Assembly (NCBI GenBank): GCA_026770585.1
Contig: MU646366.1
Span: forward strand, 534,345-558,718
Length of the DNA: 24,374 nucleotides
Source of the DNA: Baffinella frigidus
Lineage: Eukaryota > Cryptophyceae > Cryptomonadales > Baffinellaceae
Direction: 5' to 3'
The position numbers and the translations under genes were made by a program. The notes below the pieces were generated by a model. The model worked only from the letters and a program-made list of their open reading frames with translations, was not told the DNA's origin and did no database searches. Shown piece by piece: positions 7,389 through 20,515 of the stretch. Positions within the stretch are counted from its first letter, which is position 1. Each line of letters opens with the position of its first letter.

Positions 7389-10300
7389 GTGCGCGGCGCA
7401 CCCTCAACCCTAAACCTTAAACCCTACACTCCAAACAACAAACTCTCAACTCTAAAACCCTAAACCCCTAAATCCCCAACCCTCGACCCCAAGCCCAAAC
7501 CCCAAACCTCAACCCCTCAACCCTAAACCCTGGAGCAGGTTCGCGGGGCTTCGTGCGACGTGCCGTGCGACGACAACAACAACTGCTCGGGCAACGGGCG
7601 CTGCTTGTAAACCCCAACCCCTACACCCTTTACCCTGAACCCAAACAATTCCTGCCCCATACCCTAATCCCTCAATCCTACACCATACGCACTTATACCC
7701 TACACCCTACACCCTACACCCTACACCCTACACTCTACACCCTACAGCCTACACCATACAGCCTACACCCTACACCCTACACCCCACACCCTACACCCTA
7801 AGCCATACGCCTGACGCCCTACGCCCTACACCCTACAACCTTTAACCTGCACCATACATCCAGCACCCTCAACACTACACCCTACTCCCTACACCCTACA
7901 CCATAAGCCCTGCACCCTGATTCCTGCACCCTACACCCAAACCCTATACCCAGCACCCTACACCCTACGCCCCATGCAACACAACCCTACACCCGACACC
8001 CCATACCCTACACCCAACACCCTACACCCTGAACACAACAACTTACACTCTACACCTCACACCCTACAACCCTGAATCCTGAACCTTGCACCATGCACCA
8101 TGCATCATGCAACCAATGACCTACAACCTGAACCCTCAACCCTACACCGTGCACCCTACACCATACACCCTACACCCTACACTCTTCTTTCACCCTAAAG
8201 ACACTCTACAACCTGTTCCCCACACCATACACCATACACCCTGAACCTTACACCCTGAACCACGCGCCCTGAGCTGATTACTGATTACTGCCGTTTGCCC
8301 TCGACCCTTCATCCTACACCCTACACCCAACAACACAAAAGAGAACGCAGCCCACAAGCGGCGTCCTACACCCTGTACCCAGCAACCTACGCCCTACACC
8401 CCATACAACCCAACCCTACAACCTACACCCTATACCCTACACCCCAATCTTTACACCCTACCACCCAACACCCTACACCCTACACCCTACACCCTACACC
8501 CTACACCCAGCAAAATTCACCCAACCCCCTACCCAACCCTACAACCTACACCCCACACCCTTCGCCCTACACCCCGCATCCTACACCATGAACCCCACAC
8601 CCTACGCCCTACACCCAGCAGCCTACATTCTACACCCTACACCCCACAACCCACACCCTTCACCCCACACCTTACACCTCACACCCTACACCCCACACCC
8701 GACACCCGACACCCTACATCCTTTACCCTTCAACCTACACCCAAAACCCTCCACCCAAATCCCTGAACCCTTCACTCTTCACCTTACAACCTACACACTA
8801 CACGCTTCATTCTTCACGCTGCACCCTGTATCCTACATTCTACACCCTAAAACTTACAGGCTACACCTGACAGTTGCCCTATTTCGCCCTACACTGCCCT
8901 AGTCTGCCCACCACCACCCTAAACTGGACTACACTGCCCTGCGCCCTACGCCTTGCACCCTACACCCTACACCCTACATCCAACACCCTACACCCTGCAC
9001 CCTGCACCCTGCACCCTGCACCCTACAACCTACACCACACAACATTCTTCACTCTACATACAAGCTACACCCTGCACCCTGCACCCTACCCCCTATACCC
9101 TGCACCCTTCAACCTACACCCTACACCCTGAACCGTTGACCTACAAACTAACCCCCACACCCTATGCCCTACACCCTGCTTCAGGGACCCTACACCCTAC
9201 ACCCTACACCATAAAGACTACACCCTACAACCTACACCCTACACCATGCACCCTACACCCTACACCCTATACCCTACAACCTACACCCTTCACCATACGC
9301 CCTACACTCTGGCGGAAGCGCTAGAGACACACGGAGACATCGTGTGCGAGTTCGGCTTCACTGAGAGGAGGATGAGGCCGCACGTTTAGTGGGCTTACAT
9401 CTCCTTATAGTGGACGTGACTGTGGACGTGACCTGTGTACAGTCACTCCGGTCATCCTACATGGGGTAATATCCCCAGACCCCCCCTCACGAGGCTATAA
9501 GGGTGAGTGGATGATCCTATTGGGGTAGTATCACCCCACACCCCACACCCCACACCCTACGCGCTGCACCCTTGCCCGTACATCCTACAACCTACACCCT
9601 ACACCCGACATCCTTTACAATACACCTCAAACCCGACACCCGACACCCAACACCCAAACCCCGACACCGCTAGGCCCTAGAGACTACAGTCTACAACCTA
9701 CACCCTACACCCTACACCCTACACCCTACACCCTACACCTTACACCCCACACCCTACACCCTACACTTTACAACCTTCAACCTACACCCTACATCCTGAA
9801 CCAAACACCCTACAAATTAAACCCTACACGCCTACACCCTCCACCCTACACATCAAACCCTAGACCCTAGACCCTAGACCCTAGACCCTACACCCTACAC
9901 CCTACACACTTCACTTTACACCCTGCACCCTACACCCTACACCCTACATCCAGAACCAAACACCCTACACCCTACATCCTACACCATGAACCCTTCAACC
10001 TTCAACCTACACACCACACCCTACACCCTACCTGAACCCTACGAAATACACCCCAAAACCTAAACCTATATACCCTACACCCTACGCTCTACACCCTACA
10101 CTCTACATCCTACACCTGACACCCTACACCCTACACCCTACACCCCACACCCTGCACCCTACACCCTACAGCATACACCCTACTCCCTACACCCTACAAC
10201 ATGCACCCTACACACTGCACCCTAAGCCCTACAACCTAAATCCTACACCCACCCCTCTACACCCCATTCCCTACACCCTCCATTCTCCACCTCACACCCT

Positions 10301-11209
10301 ACGCCCCACACCCTGCCCCCCAAACCCTACACCCTGCACTGCCATACAATGCACTACACTGCCCTACACTGCCCTAAACTGCCCTACACTGCCCTACACC
10401 CTACTCCTACGCCCGACACTCTACACCCTACACCCTACACCCTATACCCAACACCCTACACCATACACCCTACACCATACACCATTCACCCTTCACCTTA
10501 CACCCTACACCCAGCAACGTACACCCGACACACTACACCCTACACCCTACACCCTACACCCTACATACACCGTACACCGTACACCCTACACCCTACTCCT
10601 TACACCCTGCACCCGGCACCCCACACCCTACACCCTACACCCTACACGAGACACCCTGAACCCCACACCCTTCTCACTACACCCTAAACCGTACACTTCA
10701 CACATTACACCCTACACCCGACACTCTACACCCCACACCTGACACCCGATACGCGACACCCGTCACCCGCCAACCGACACCCCTAGGCCCTACACTTCCC
10801 TACACTGCCCTACACCCCACACCATACGCCCTGCGCCCTACANNNNNNNNNNNNNNNNNNNNNNNNNNNNNNNNNNNNNNNNNNNNNNNNNNNNNNNNNN
10901 NNNNNNNNNNNNNNNNNNNNNNNNNNNNNNNNNNNNNNNNNNNNNNNNNNCCCTACACCCTACACCCTACACCCTACACCCTACACCCTACACCCTTCAC
11001 CCTACACCTGACACCCTACACACAAACTACCCCCTACCCCCTACACCCTACACCCGGCACCCTACACTCGACACCCCACACCCTACACCAGACACCCTAC
11101 ATACACCCTACACCCTACACCCTACACCCTACACCCTACACTCACACAAACTGCGGACGGAACCTTGGATCCTGTTGAACCCGTGTTTTCAGTTTCACGA
11201 ACCAACCCC

Positions 11210-11241
<32 letters not shown>

Positions 11242-11328
11242 ATCCTCAACCCTCAACCCTCAACCCTCAACCCTAAACCCTAAACCCTCAACCCTAAACT
11301 CTAAACCCTCAACCCTTAACCCTTAGCC

Positions 11329-11367
<39 letters not shown>

Positions 11368-14300
11368 AACCTTAACCCTCAACCCTCGACCCTCAACCCT
11401 AAACTTTAAACCCTAAACCCTAAACCCTAAACCCTAAACCCTCCACCCTAAACCCTAAACCCTAAACCCTAAACCCTAAACCCTAAACCCTAAACCCAAA
11501 ACCCTCAACCCCAAACCCTAAACCCGAAACCCGAAAGCAGGTTGGACGGTGCCTGCGAGTGTAAGACGGGCTTCTCCGGCGAAGACTGCACTCTGTGCGA
11601 GGAGGGGCTGTTCGGGCCCGAGTGCGACCTCAACTGCTCGAGCGCGGAGACGTGTTCGGACAGCGGGCGCTGCGACGCGCGAGGGGAGTGCCAGTGCGAC
11701 CAGGGCTTTGCGGGCGCGCACTGTGACACGTGCGAGACGTTCTTCTACGGCGAGCGGTGCGAGCTGTACTGCGACGGCGCCACGTGCTCCGACCACGGGC
11801 GCTGCGCTCGCTCGGGCGAGTGCGAGTGCTTCAAGGGCTTTGCGGGCGTGGCGTGTGACACGTGTGACGCCGGCGTGGTCGGGCTTCTCTGCGACGCGCC
11901 CTGCTCCCCCGCCGCCAACTGCTCCGACAACGGGCGCTGCTCTGCCGACGGGTCCTGCGACTGCCACCCCGGGTTCAGCGGGGCGACGTGCGATCAGTGC
12001 GACGAGGGCCTCTACGGCCCCGCCTGTACTATCGAGTGCGAAGAATCCACGAGCTGCTCCGGGCACGGACACTGCAGCGTGGGGGGCGAGTGCGCGTGCG
12101 AGGCCGGGTTTTGTGGAGACGCGTGCGATCAGTGTAACACGGGGCTGTACGGAGCGGAGTGCAAGGTCGCATGCGCCGCCATGGCCAACTGCAGCGGCAA
12201 CGGGCGGTGCGGCGACGCGGGCGCGTGCGAGTGCGACGCGGCCTTCGCGGGGGAGAGCTACGACATGTGCGTGGAGGGGCTGTTCGGCGAGACGTGCGAG
12301 GCTGCGTGCAATGAGGAGGAGACGTGCTCGGGGAACGGGCGCTGCTCCGAGGGGGGCGCGTGCGAGTGCCATACTGGGTTCGTGGGCAAGGCGTGCGACA
12401 GCTGCGGCGACCTCCTCGTCGGACAAAACTGCGACATCCTCTGCGACCCCAGAGCCAACTGCTCCAACAACGGGCGCTGCCTCGGCGGTGGCGCGTGCGA
12501 GTGCGAGCCCGGGTTCGTGGGGGAGCACTGCGACATGTGCGAGGAAGGGCTGTACGGGCCTGCTTGCGCGAAGACGTGCGACATGGATGAGACGTGCTCT
12601 GGAAACGGGCGCTGCCAGGACGACGCCTCGTGCCAGTGCTTTCCGGGTTTCGTGGGGGACGCCTGCGACCAGTGCGAGACTGGGCTCCACGGCGTTGGGT
12701 GCGATGTGGTGTGCGAGACGGCTGGCAACTGCTCGTCTGCTGGGCGCTGCATGGCCGAGGGGATCTGCGAGTGCGATGAAAGGATCTCTGGCGAACACTG
12801 CGACGAGTGCGACGTGGGGCACTTTGGCGAGACGTGCGCGCTGCGCTGCGATGCTGCTGCCAACTGCTCTGGGCACGGGCGCTGCGAGCTAGACGCTTCC
12901 TGCGGCTGCCACGAGGGCTTTGCAGGCGAGACGTGCGATGTTTGCGCCGAGGGTCTGCACGGTGGTAGCTGTGACATCTTCTGTGTGGCTGAAACGACTT
13001 GCTTCGCCAACGGACGGTGCGGCGCGGATGGCGCTTGCTTGTGCGCTGCGGGCTTCGTGGGAGAGTTCTGCCAGGAATGCGACGCCGGATTGTTCGGCGC
13101 GACCTGCGACGTGATGTGCAACTCTTCGGAAACTTGCTCCGACACTGGCCGATGCATCGAGGGAGGGACGTGCGAGTGCGATGCTGGCTTCACAGGTCCG
13201 GCCTGTGACGTTTGCCTTTCGGGGCTTTTTGGCCCGTCGTGTGACTCTTTTTGCGACGAGGTTGATAACTGCAACGGCAACGGACGTTGCTCGGAGATGG
13301 GGCATTGCATGTGCCGCGAGGGCTTCATCGGTGAGGCGTGCGACGAATGCGCTGCAGAGCTGTTCGGGCAAGACTGCAATAAATCTTGCGAAGCCAACGC
13401 CAACTGCTCTTCGAACGGGCGTTGCATGTTCGACGGCGCGTGCGAGTGCGAGTTCCCTTTCACGGGCCCTTCGTGCGGCGAGTGCGTCGAGGGCTTCTTC
13501 GGAGAGGGGTGCGCAGAGACGTGCGAGTGGAACACGACGTGCTCTGCTAACGGTCGCTGCACCGACAAGGGCGGCTGCGAGTGCCTCACGGGCTTTTCGG
13601 GAGAGGCGTGCGACAAATGCGCGCCCTCGCTCTTCGGGCCTGTCTGCGAGGATGTGTGCGAGCCGGCGGTGACTTGCGGAGGACGTGGGCGCTGCGGCGC
13701 CGTTGGCCAATGCTACTGTGATGATGCGTTCGCAGGAGCGGGGTGCGACACATGCGTGCCTGGTCTGTACGGGCCGGATTGCGAGACGCAGTGTTCGTGG
13801 AACGAGACGTGCACGGGCAACGGGCGCTGCTCCCAGGAGGGAGAGTGCGAGTGCGAGGCGGGGTTCTCGGGCGCCGACTGTGCCAATTGCGAGGAGGGAT
13901 TGCATGGGGACAGCTGCGACAACTTCTGCACGGCCGAAACGACGTGCCACGCGAACGGGCGGTGCGGCGCGGATGGCGCGTGCCTTTGCGATGCGGGCTT
14001 CGTGGGAGAGTTCTGCGAGACTTGCGACCTGGGATTGTTCGGCGCGATCTGCGATGTGAAGTGCAACGCCTTGGAGACTTGCTCCGACAATGGGCGATGC
14101 CTCCATGCTGGGACGTGCGAGTGCGATGCTGGCTTCACAGGTCCAGCCTGTGACGTGTGCCTTCCGGGGCTCTTCGGTCAGACGTGTGACACTACTTGCG
14201 ACGAGGTTGACACCTGCAACGGGAACGGACGGTGCTCAGAGCTGGGGCAGTGCATGTGCCGCGAGGGCTTCATCGGCGAGGCGTGCGACGAATGCGCCGC

Positions 14301-17300
14301 GGGACGTTTCGGGGAAGACTGCGAGCACTCGTGCAACATGGATGTCGACTGCTCCTCGAATGGGCGCTGCTTGTTCGACGGCAGCTGCCTGTGCGAGTTC
14401 CCCTTTACGGGCCCTTCGTGCGATCAATGTGTCGAGGGCTTTTTCGGAGAGGGGTGCGCAGAGACGTGCGAGTGGAACACGACGTGCTCTGCTAACGGTC
14501 GCTGCACCGACAAGGGCGGCTGCGAGTGCTTCACGGGCTTCGCGGGAGAGGCGTGCGACAAATGCGCGCCCTCGCTCTTCGGGCCTGTCTGTGAGGATGT
14601 GTGCGAGCCAGAGGTCACCTGCGGAGGACGTGGGCGCTGCGGCGCCGTTGGCCAATGCTACTGTGATGATGCGTTCGCAGGAGCGGGGTGCGACACATGC
14701 GTGCCTGGTCTGTACGGGCCGGATTGCGAGACGCAGTGTTCGTGGAACGAGACTTGCACGGGCAACGGGCGCTGCTCCCAGGACGGTCAGTGCGAGTGCG
14801 AGGCGGGGTTCTCGGGCGCCGACTGCGCCGATTGCGAGCAGTCGCTTTATGGGGACAGCTGTGACATCTTCTGCCTGGCCGAATCGACTTGCCACGCGAA
14901 CGGGCGGTGTGGCGCATATGGCGCGTGCCTTTGCGATGCGGGATTCCAAGGGGAGTTCTGTGACGAGTGTGAGGCAGGATTATTCGGCGCGACCTGCGAC
15001 GTGATGTGCAACGCCTTGGAGACTTGCTCCGACAATGGCCGATGCCTTTGGGCTGGGACGTGTGAGTGTGACGCGGGCTTCACAGGCGTGGCCTGCGATG
15101 GTTGCCTTCCGGGGCTCTTCGGTCTCATGTGTGAAACTACTTGCGACGAGGTTGACAACTGCAGCGGCAACGGACGCTGCTCGAACCTGGCGGAGTGCAT
15201 CTGCCGCGAAGGCTTCATCGGTAAGGCGTGCGACGAATGCGCCGCGGGACGTTTCGGGGAAGACTGCGAGCACTCGTGCAACATGGATATCGACTGCTCC
15301 TCGAATGGGCGCTGCAACTCCGCCGACGGCGGCTGCCTTTGCGAGTTGCCCTTCACGGGACCGTCGTGCGGCGAGTGCGCCGAAGGCTTTTTCGGAGAGG
15401 GGTGCGCAGAGACGTGCGAGTGGAACACGACGTGCTCTTCCAACGGTCGCTGCACCGAGACGGGCGGATGCCAGTGCTTCACGGGCTTTTCGGGAGAGAT
15501 GTGCGAAGAGTGCGCGCCCTCGCTCTTCGGGCCTGTCTGCGAGGATGTGTGCGAACCTGCGGTGACTTGCGGAGGACGTGGGCGCTGCGACGTCGACGGG
15601 GAATGCGTCTGCAGCGAAGACTTTGCAGGAACGGGGTGCGACACGTGCGTGCCTGGTCTGTACGGGCCGGATTGCAAGACCCATTGTGTGTGGAACGAGA
15701 CGTGCTCCAGCAACGGTCGCTGCACCCAGGAAGGAGAGTGCGAGTGCGAGGCAGGGTTTTCGGGCGCCGACTGCGCCGATTGCGAGCCTGGGCTGTTCGG
15801 GGCCAGCTGCGACGTGTTCTGCGACACTGTCGAGACGTGCAACAGCCACGGGCATTGTGGCGCGGGCGGCCAGTGCGAGTGCTACTCCGGCTTCGCTGGG
15901 GACACCTGCGACGAGTGCACCCTGGGATCCTACGGGGACCAGTGCACGGATGAGTGTCTCTGGAACTCGACGTGTTCGGGCAATGGGCGCTGCCTCGGTG
16001 ACGGGACATGTGCTTGCCACGCCGGCTTCTTCGGTGAGAACTGCTCGACATGCGATGAGCGCTTGCATCTCTTCGGGGCGCAGTGCGAGGTTGTCTGCTC
16101 CTCGAACGAGACGTGCTCTGCCCACGGGCGCTGCGATAACGACGGGGGTTGTGAGTGCTTCGAGCCGTTCACAGGCGAGGCGTGCGACCGCTGCGTCGAC
16201 GGCTTCTTCGGGAGCATGTGCAATGACACGTGCACTTCCAACGCAACGTGCTCGAGCCACGGGCGCTGCGATTTCAAAGGACAGTGCGACTGCTATCCCG
16301 GGTTCGAGGGCGCGGACTGCCAAGGGTGCGCCGCGGACCTCTTTGGAGACACCTGCTCCATCTCTTGTATCCCTGAGGTGACTCCTTCCCCGCCTCGTCC
16401 TCACGCAGACCCTAAATTATAAACCCTAAACCCTAAACCCTAAACCCTAAACTCTCAACCCTAAACCCTAAACCCTAAACCCTAAACTCCACATCCTACA
16501 CCCTAAACCCTTACCCCTAACCCTACACCCTAAACCCCTAAACCCTAAACCCTAATCCCCAAACCAGGAGACCTGCAACGGGCGCGGGACCTGCGACGCA
16601 GGGGGGGGGTGCGTGTGCCAGGAGCATTTTGCGGGCGAGGCGTGCAGCGCCTGCTCGCCAGGTAATGTCGAAACCTGACGCTACCGAGAACCGTATGTCC
16701 CCCTTTCGCGAAGAAAAGGGGGACTTGTCGCGTCGGTCGATTCGGGGTGAACCCCTAAGTTCTCTGCTAACGTGAGCGTTTTGCATGGCAGGGCACTCCG
16801 GGGACGCGTGCGAGGCCTTCTGCGCGTGGAACGTCACGTGCTCGGGGCACGGGCGGTGTCTGCAGGGGGGGGCGTGCGAGTGCGAGTGGCCCTTCGCTGG
16901 GGAGGCTTGCGATGAATGTGCGCCGACGCTCTTCGGGGAGACTTGCGAGATGGTCAACCCCAAACCCTACACCCTGCACCCTACACCCTAAACCCCAAAC
17001 CCTAAACCATAAACCCTAAATCCCATACCCTACACCCTGAACCCAGCACCCTGAAACCTCACATCTCCAACTTTCGGGAGTGCACTGCGAAGGACACGTG
17101 CGGCGGCAACGGGCGCTGCATGTCAGACGGCGCGTGCGCGTGCGTCCCTGGCTTCTTTGGGGACAATTGCGCGTCATGCGATGAGCGCTTGCATCTCTTC
17201 GGGGCGCAGTGCGACGTGGTGTGTCTCGGGAATGAGACGTGCTCGGATCATGGGCGGTGTGATGGTGATGGTGGGTGTGAGTGCTTCGCGCCGTTCACGG

Positions 17301-18481
17301 GCGAGGCGTGCGACCGCTGCGTCGACGGCTTCTTCGGGAACACGTGCAACGACACGTGCACGTCCAACGCGACGTGCTCGAACCACGGGCGCTGCGATTT
17401 CAACGGACAGTGCGACTGCTATCCCGGGTTCGAGGGCGCCAACTGCCAAGGCTGCGCCGAAAACTTCTTCGGCTCCACCTGCGCCACCACCTGCACCCCC
17501 AAGGACAACTGCCACAACCACGGCGCCTGCGGGGTCTCCGGTGAGTGCGTGTGCGCGGCAGGCTTCGCAGGCTCTTCATGCGACGCGTGCGAGGCGGGCT
17601 TCGGGGTCGAGTGCCAGACGATGTGCTCTGCGAACGTGACATGCCACGGCGCCGGGCGCTGCATGCCCGACGGGGCGTGCGAGTGCTTCCCCCGCTACAA
17701 CTGCCAGGTATCGGGAATGGGAGCCTTTCCTTTAAATTGAGCCGGGGATTTCATAGGCCAACGGACTGGAAATGGGGTAGTCAAGCCTATGGTATTGACT
17801 ACGGCCGTAGGGGCCTAGGGGGGCTCCTACGGAAAGCCCTACGGCCTACCGTAGGTAATACCGCAAGCCAAACTACCACATTTTCAGTCCGTTACCCTAT
17901 CATAGTGGAGCCTTTCTGACAGGTCAGATTGTACCGGACATTGGAGCCTCCTGGCTGGGCCGCAGGCAACCCCCTAAACTCTAAAACCAAAACCCTGTAT
18001 CAGGCGGTGTTCGAAGCGCTCTCCCCGGCCCTCCCCCTCCTGGCGGACATCTCAACCTTCTGTCCCCAGAACGAGACCAACGTCTGCCTGCGCGGCTGCT
18101 CGGGCCTCGAGCTCCGCGAGTGCCAGACAGACTTCCAGGAGTGCCTCGTGAGCCTCGGGCGGAATGAGGGTGCGTGCGAGTGCCTCGGCCTGCTCCGCAA
18201 GTGCTCTGTCGATTCGGGGTGCGCGCCTATACCCTTAGGACCCTTACACCCCCACAACCGAAGTCAACCCCTATCTCGAAACACCTCAACCCCCAACCCT
18301 AAACTCCCCTGACTCCTCAACCCGCAACCCGCAACCAGGTGCGAGACCCTCACGGACCAGTCGTCGCTCGGCATCTGTTCGGAGTTCGGCTGCAGGTAAA
18401 ACCCTACTCTCTCACTTCTCAACCCTGCCCCCTGACCCCTAAACCCTCAATCCTCAACCATGAACCCTAAACCCTAAGCCA

Positions 18482-18533
<52 letters not shown>

Positions 18534-20481
18534 ACCCTTGACCCTTGACCCTAAACCCTAAACCCTAAACCCTAAACCCTAAACCCTAAACCCTAAACCC
18601 TAAACCCTAAACCCTAAACCCTAAAACCTGAATTCTCACCCACAACCCCTAAACCCTTGACTCTAAACCCTAAACCCCAAACACTAAACCCTAAACCCTA
18701 AACCCCAAACCCTAAAACCTGAATTCTCACACCTAACCCCTAAACCCTGAACCCTAAACCAGCGAGAGCCAGTGCCAGACGCACTACCCCTCCGTGGTCA
18801 CGTGCGACTGGGAGACACACACCGTGTGCGAAGCCAACCTCGAATCCTGCCTCGCGGCGCCCGAGGCGACCCCCACAGGCGTTCGCTCGCGCAACCTGCC
18901 GACACGCGCTGTATATGAAGACGAGCAAGTGAAGTACGCTGCGCGGTGCCGGTGCTACGGCGATAGCGTGGAGACGTACGAGAACCTTCTGCCGGAGACG
19001 TGCGACAGTGAAGCGCAGGGTCGGGAGGATTCTTTCTTCGCCACGACCCCGATGCCTCATACCGTCAACTACTCCAACGCCACCAACGCGACGTGGGCCG
19101 ACTTCAACGGCGCGTGGGGCAACGCGACCTCGGGCAGCATCACATTCGGTAACGAGACTTGGGGTAACGGCACCGCGCGGCGACTTCTGATGGCGGGCGA
19201 CAACGGGGACGGTGTCCCGCTCGCGCGCGGCTACTTGAGCGAGTCGTGCATGTCAGGCTGCCAAAACCCCTTCCAGTTCGCCACGCGGGCGCAGCTCAAG
19301 GCCTACGTACACCCTCAACCCTGAACCCTGAACCCTAAACCCTAAACCCTAAACCCTGAACCCTGAACCCTGAACCCTAAACCCTAAACCCTGAACCCTA
19401 AACCCTAAACCCTAAACCCTAAACCCTAAACCCTGAACACTAGACCCTAAATCTTAAACCCCAAACCCTAAACCCTAAGCCCTGAACCCCAAATCCTAAA
19501 CCCTCAACCCTAAAACCTAAACCCTAAACTCTGAACCCCACACCATAAACCAGGACTGCGCGGTGTGCGGCGACGGGAAGGTCCTAAGCCCCAAACCCTA
19601 AAACTGATCCCTGAACCCTCAAACCCTCATCCCTAAACCCTAAAACCCTCATCCATGAAACCTAAACCCTAACCCCCAATCACTAAACCCTAAACCTTAA
19701 ACCCAAATAACCCCTAACCCATAAACTCCAAAACCTATACCAGGTGATGTCGGGGCGCGAGGAGTGCGACGACGGCAACATGGAGGTGATGCCTTTAACC
19801 CCACACCCTAAGCCATAGGCCCTGAACCCTTATCCCCAAACCATACACCATACACCATACACCATACACCATGCAACACACACCACACACAATACACTAT
19901 ACACCATACACCACACAGCATACACCATACACCATACACCATACACCATACACCATACACCATGCACCATACACCATACACCATAAACCATACTTCATAC
20001 ACCCTGCACCATACGCCCTGACCCCCAAACCTTAAGCCGTACAACCTCAACCCGAAACCCCCAATCAGGTGATGGACGGGTGCACGGACACATGCATCAT
20101 CGAGCCGCCGCACGGTGCCTAAACCCTAAACCCTAAACCATAAACCCCAAACCCCAAACCCCAAACCCTAAACCCTAAACCCTAAACCCTAAACCCTAAA
20201 CCCTATGCACTCAACTCTAAACTGTAAGCCATGAACCCTGCACCCTAAACCAGAAACCATAAACCAGGTATCTCGATTGCGCTCGTGAAGTCGGAGCCGT
20301 CGGATGGCAACGGGGTCTTGACCCTGTTGTGGAACCATACGGCGCTGGCCAAGAGCGCACGGACGGTGCTCTCTCTCTTTCTCTCTCTCTCTCTCGCTTG
20401 CTCTTTTTGTATCTTTATCTTGCTCTCTCTCTCTCTCTCTCTCGCGCGCGCACACACACTCTCTCTCTCTCTCTCGCACAA

Positions 20482-20515
<34 letters not shown>

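Larger units (their letters stand above)
7607..11540 (+). repeat. intron 2: 3.9-kb array dominated by CCCTACA units
   Basis: Almost all of this intron consists of CCCTACA and close variants, changing to CCCTCAA (about 11208-11400) and CCCTAAA (about 11401-11500) near its 3' end. It contains one non-repeat island (9309-9530) and the N gap. Because CCCTACA has no stop in any frame, the array is translated in all three frames into a PYTLHPT-like heptad, which explains several long but meaningless open frames here. The acceptor is GAAAGCAG. Confidence 0.85.

Noticed and set aside
7553-10687. Long open frames rich in T-L-H-P-T-P-Y
   Set aside because: They are translations of CCCTACA repeats, which have no stop codon in any frame. 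They are not genes.
7677-11140. CRISPR array
   Set aside because: The repeats are 7-bp tandem units without spacers, in a eukaryotic intron.
11518-16404. Long open frames on the minus strand and in other plus frames across exon 3
   Set aside because: They are shadows of the GC-rich, periodic EGF coding sequence. Only the + frame starting at 11542 gives the 8-Cys EGF pattern.
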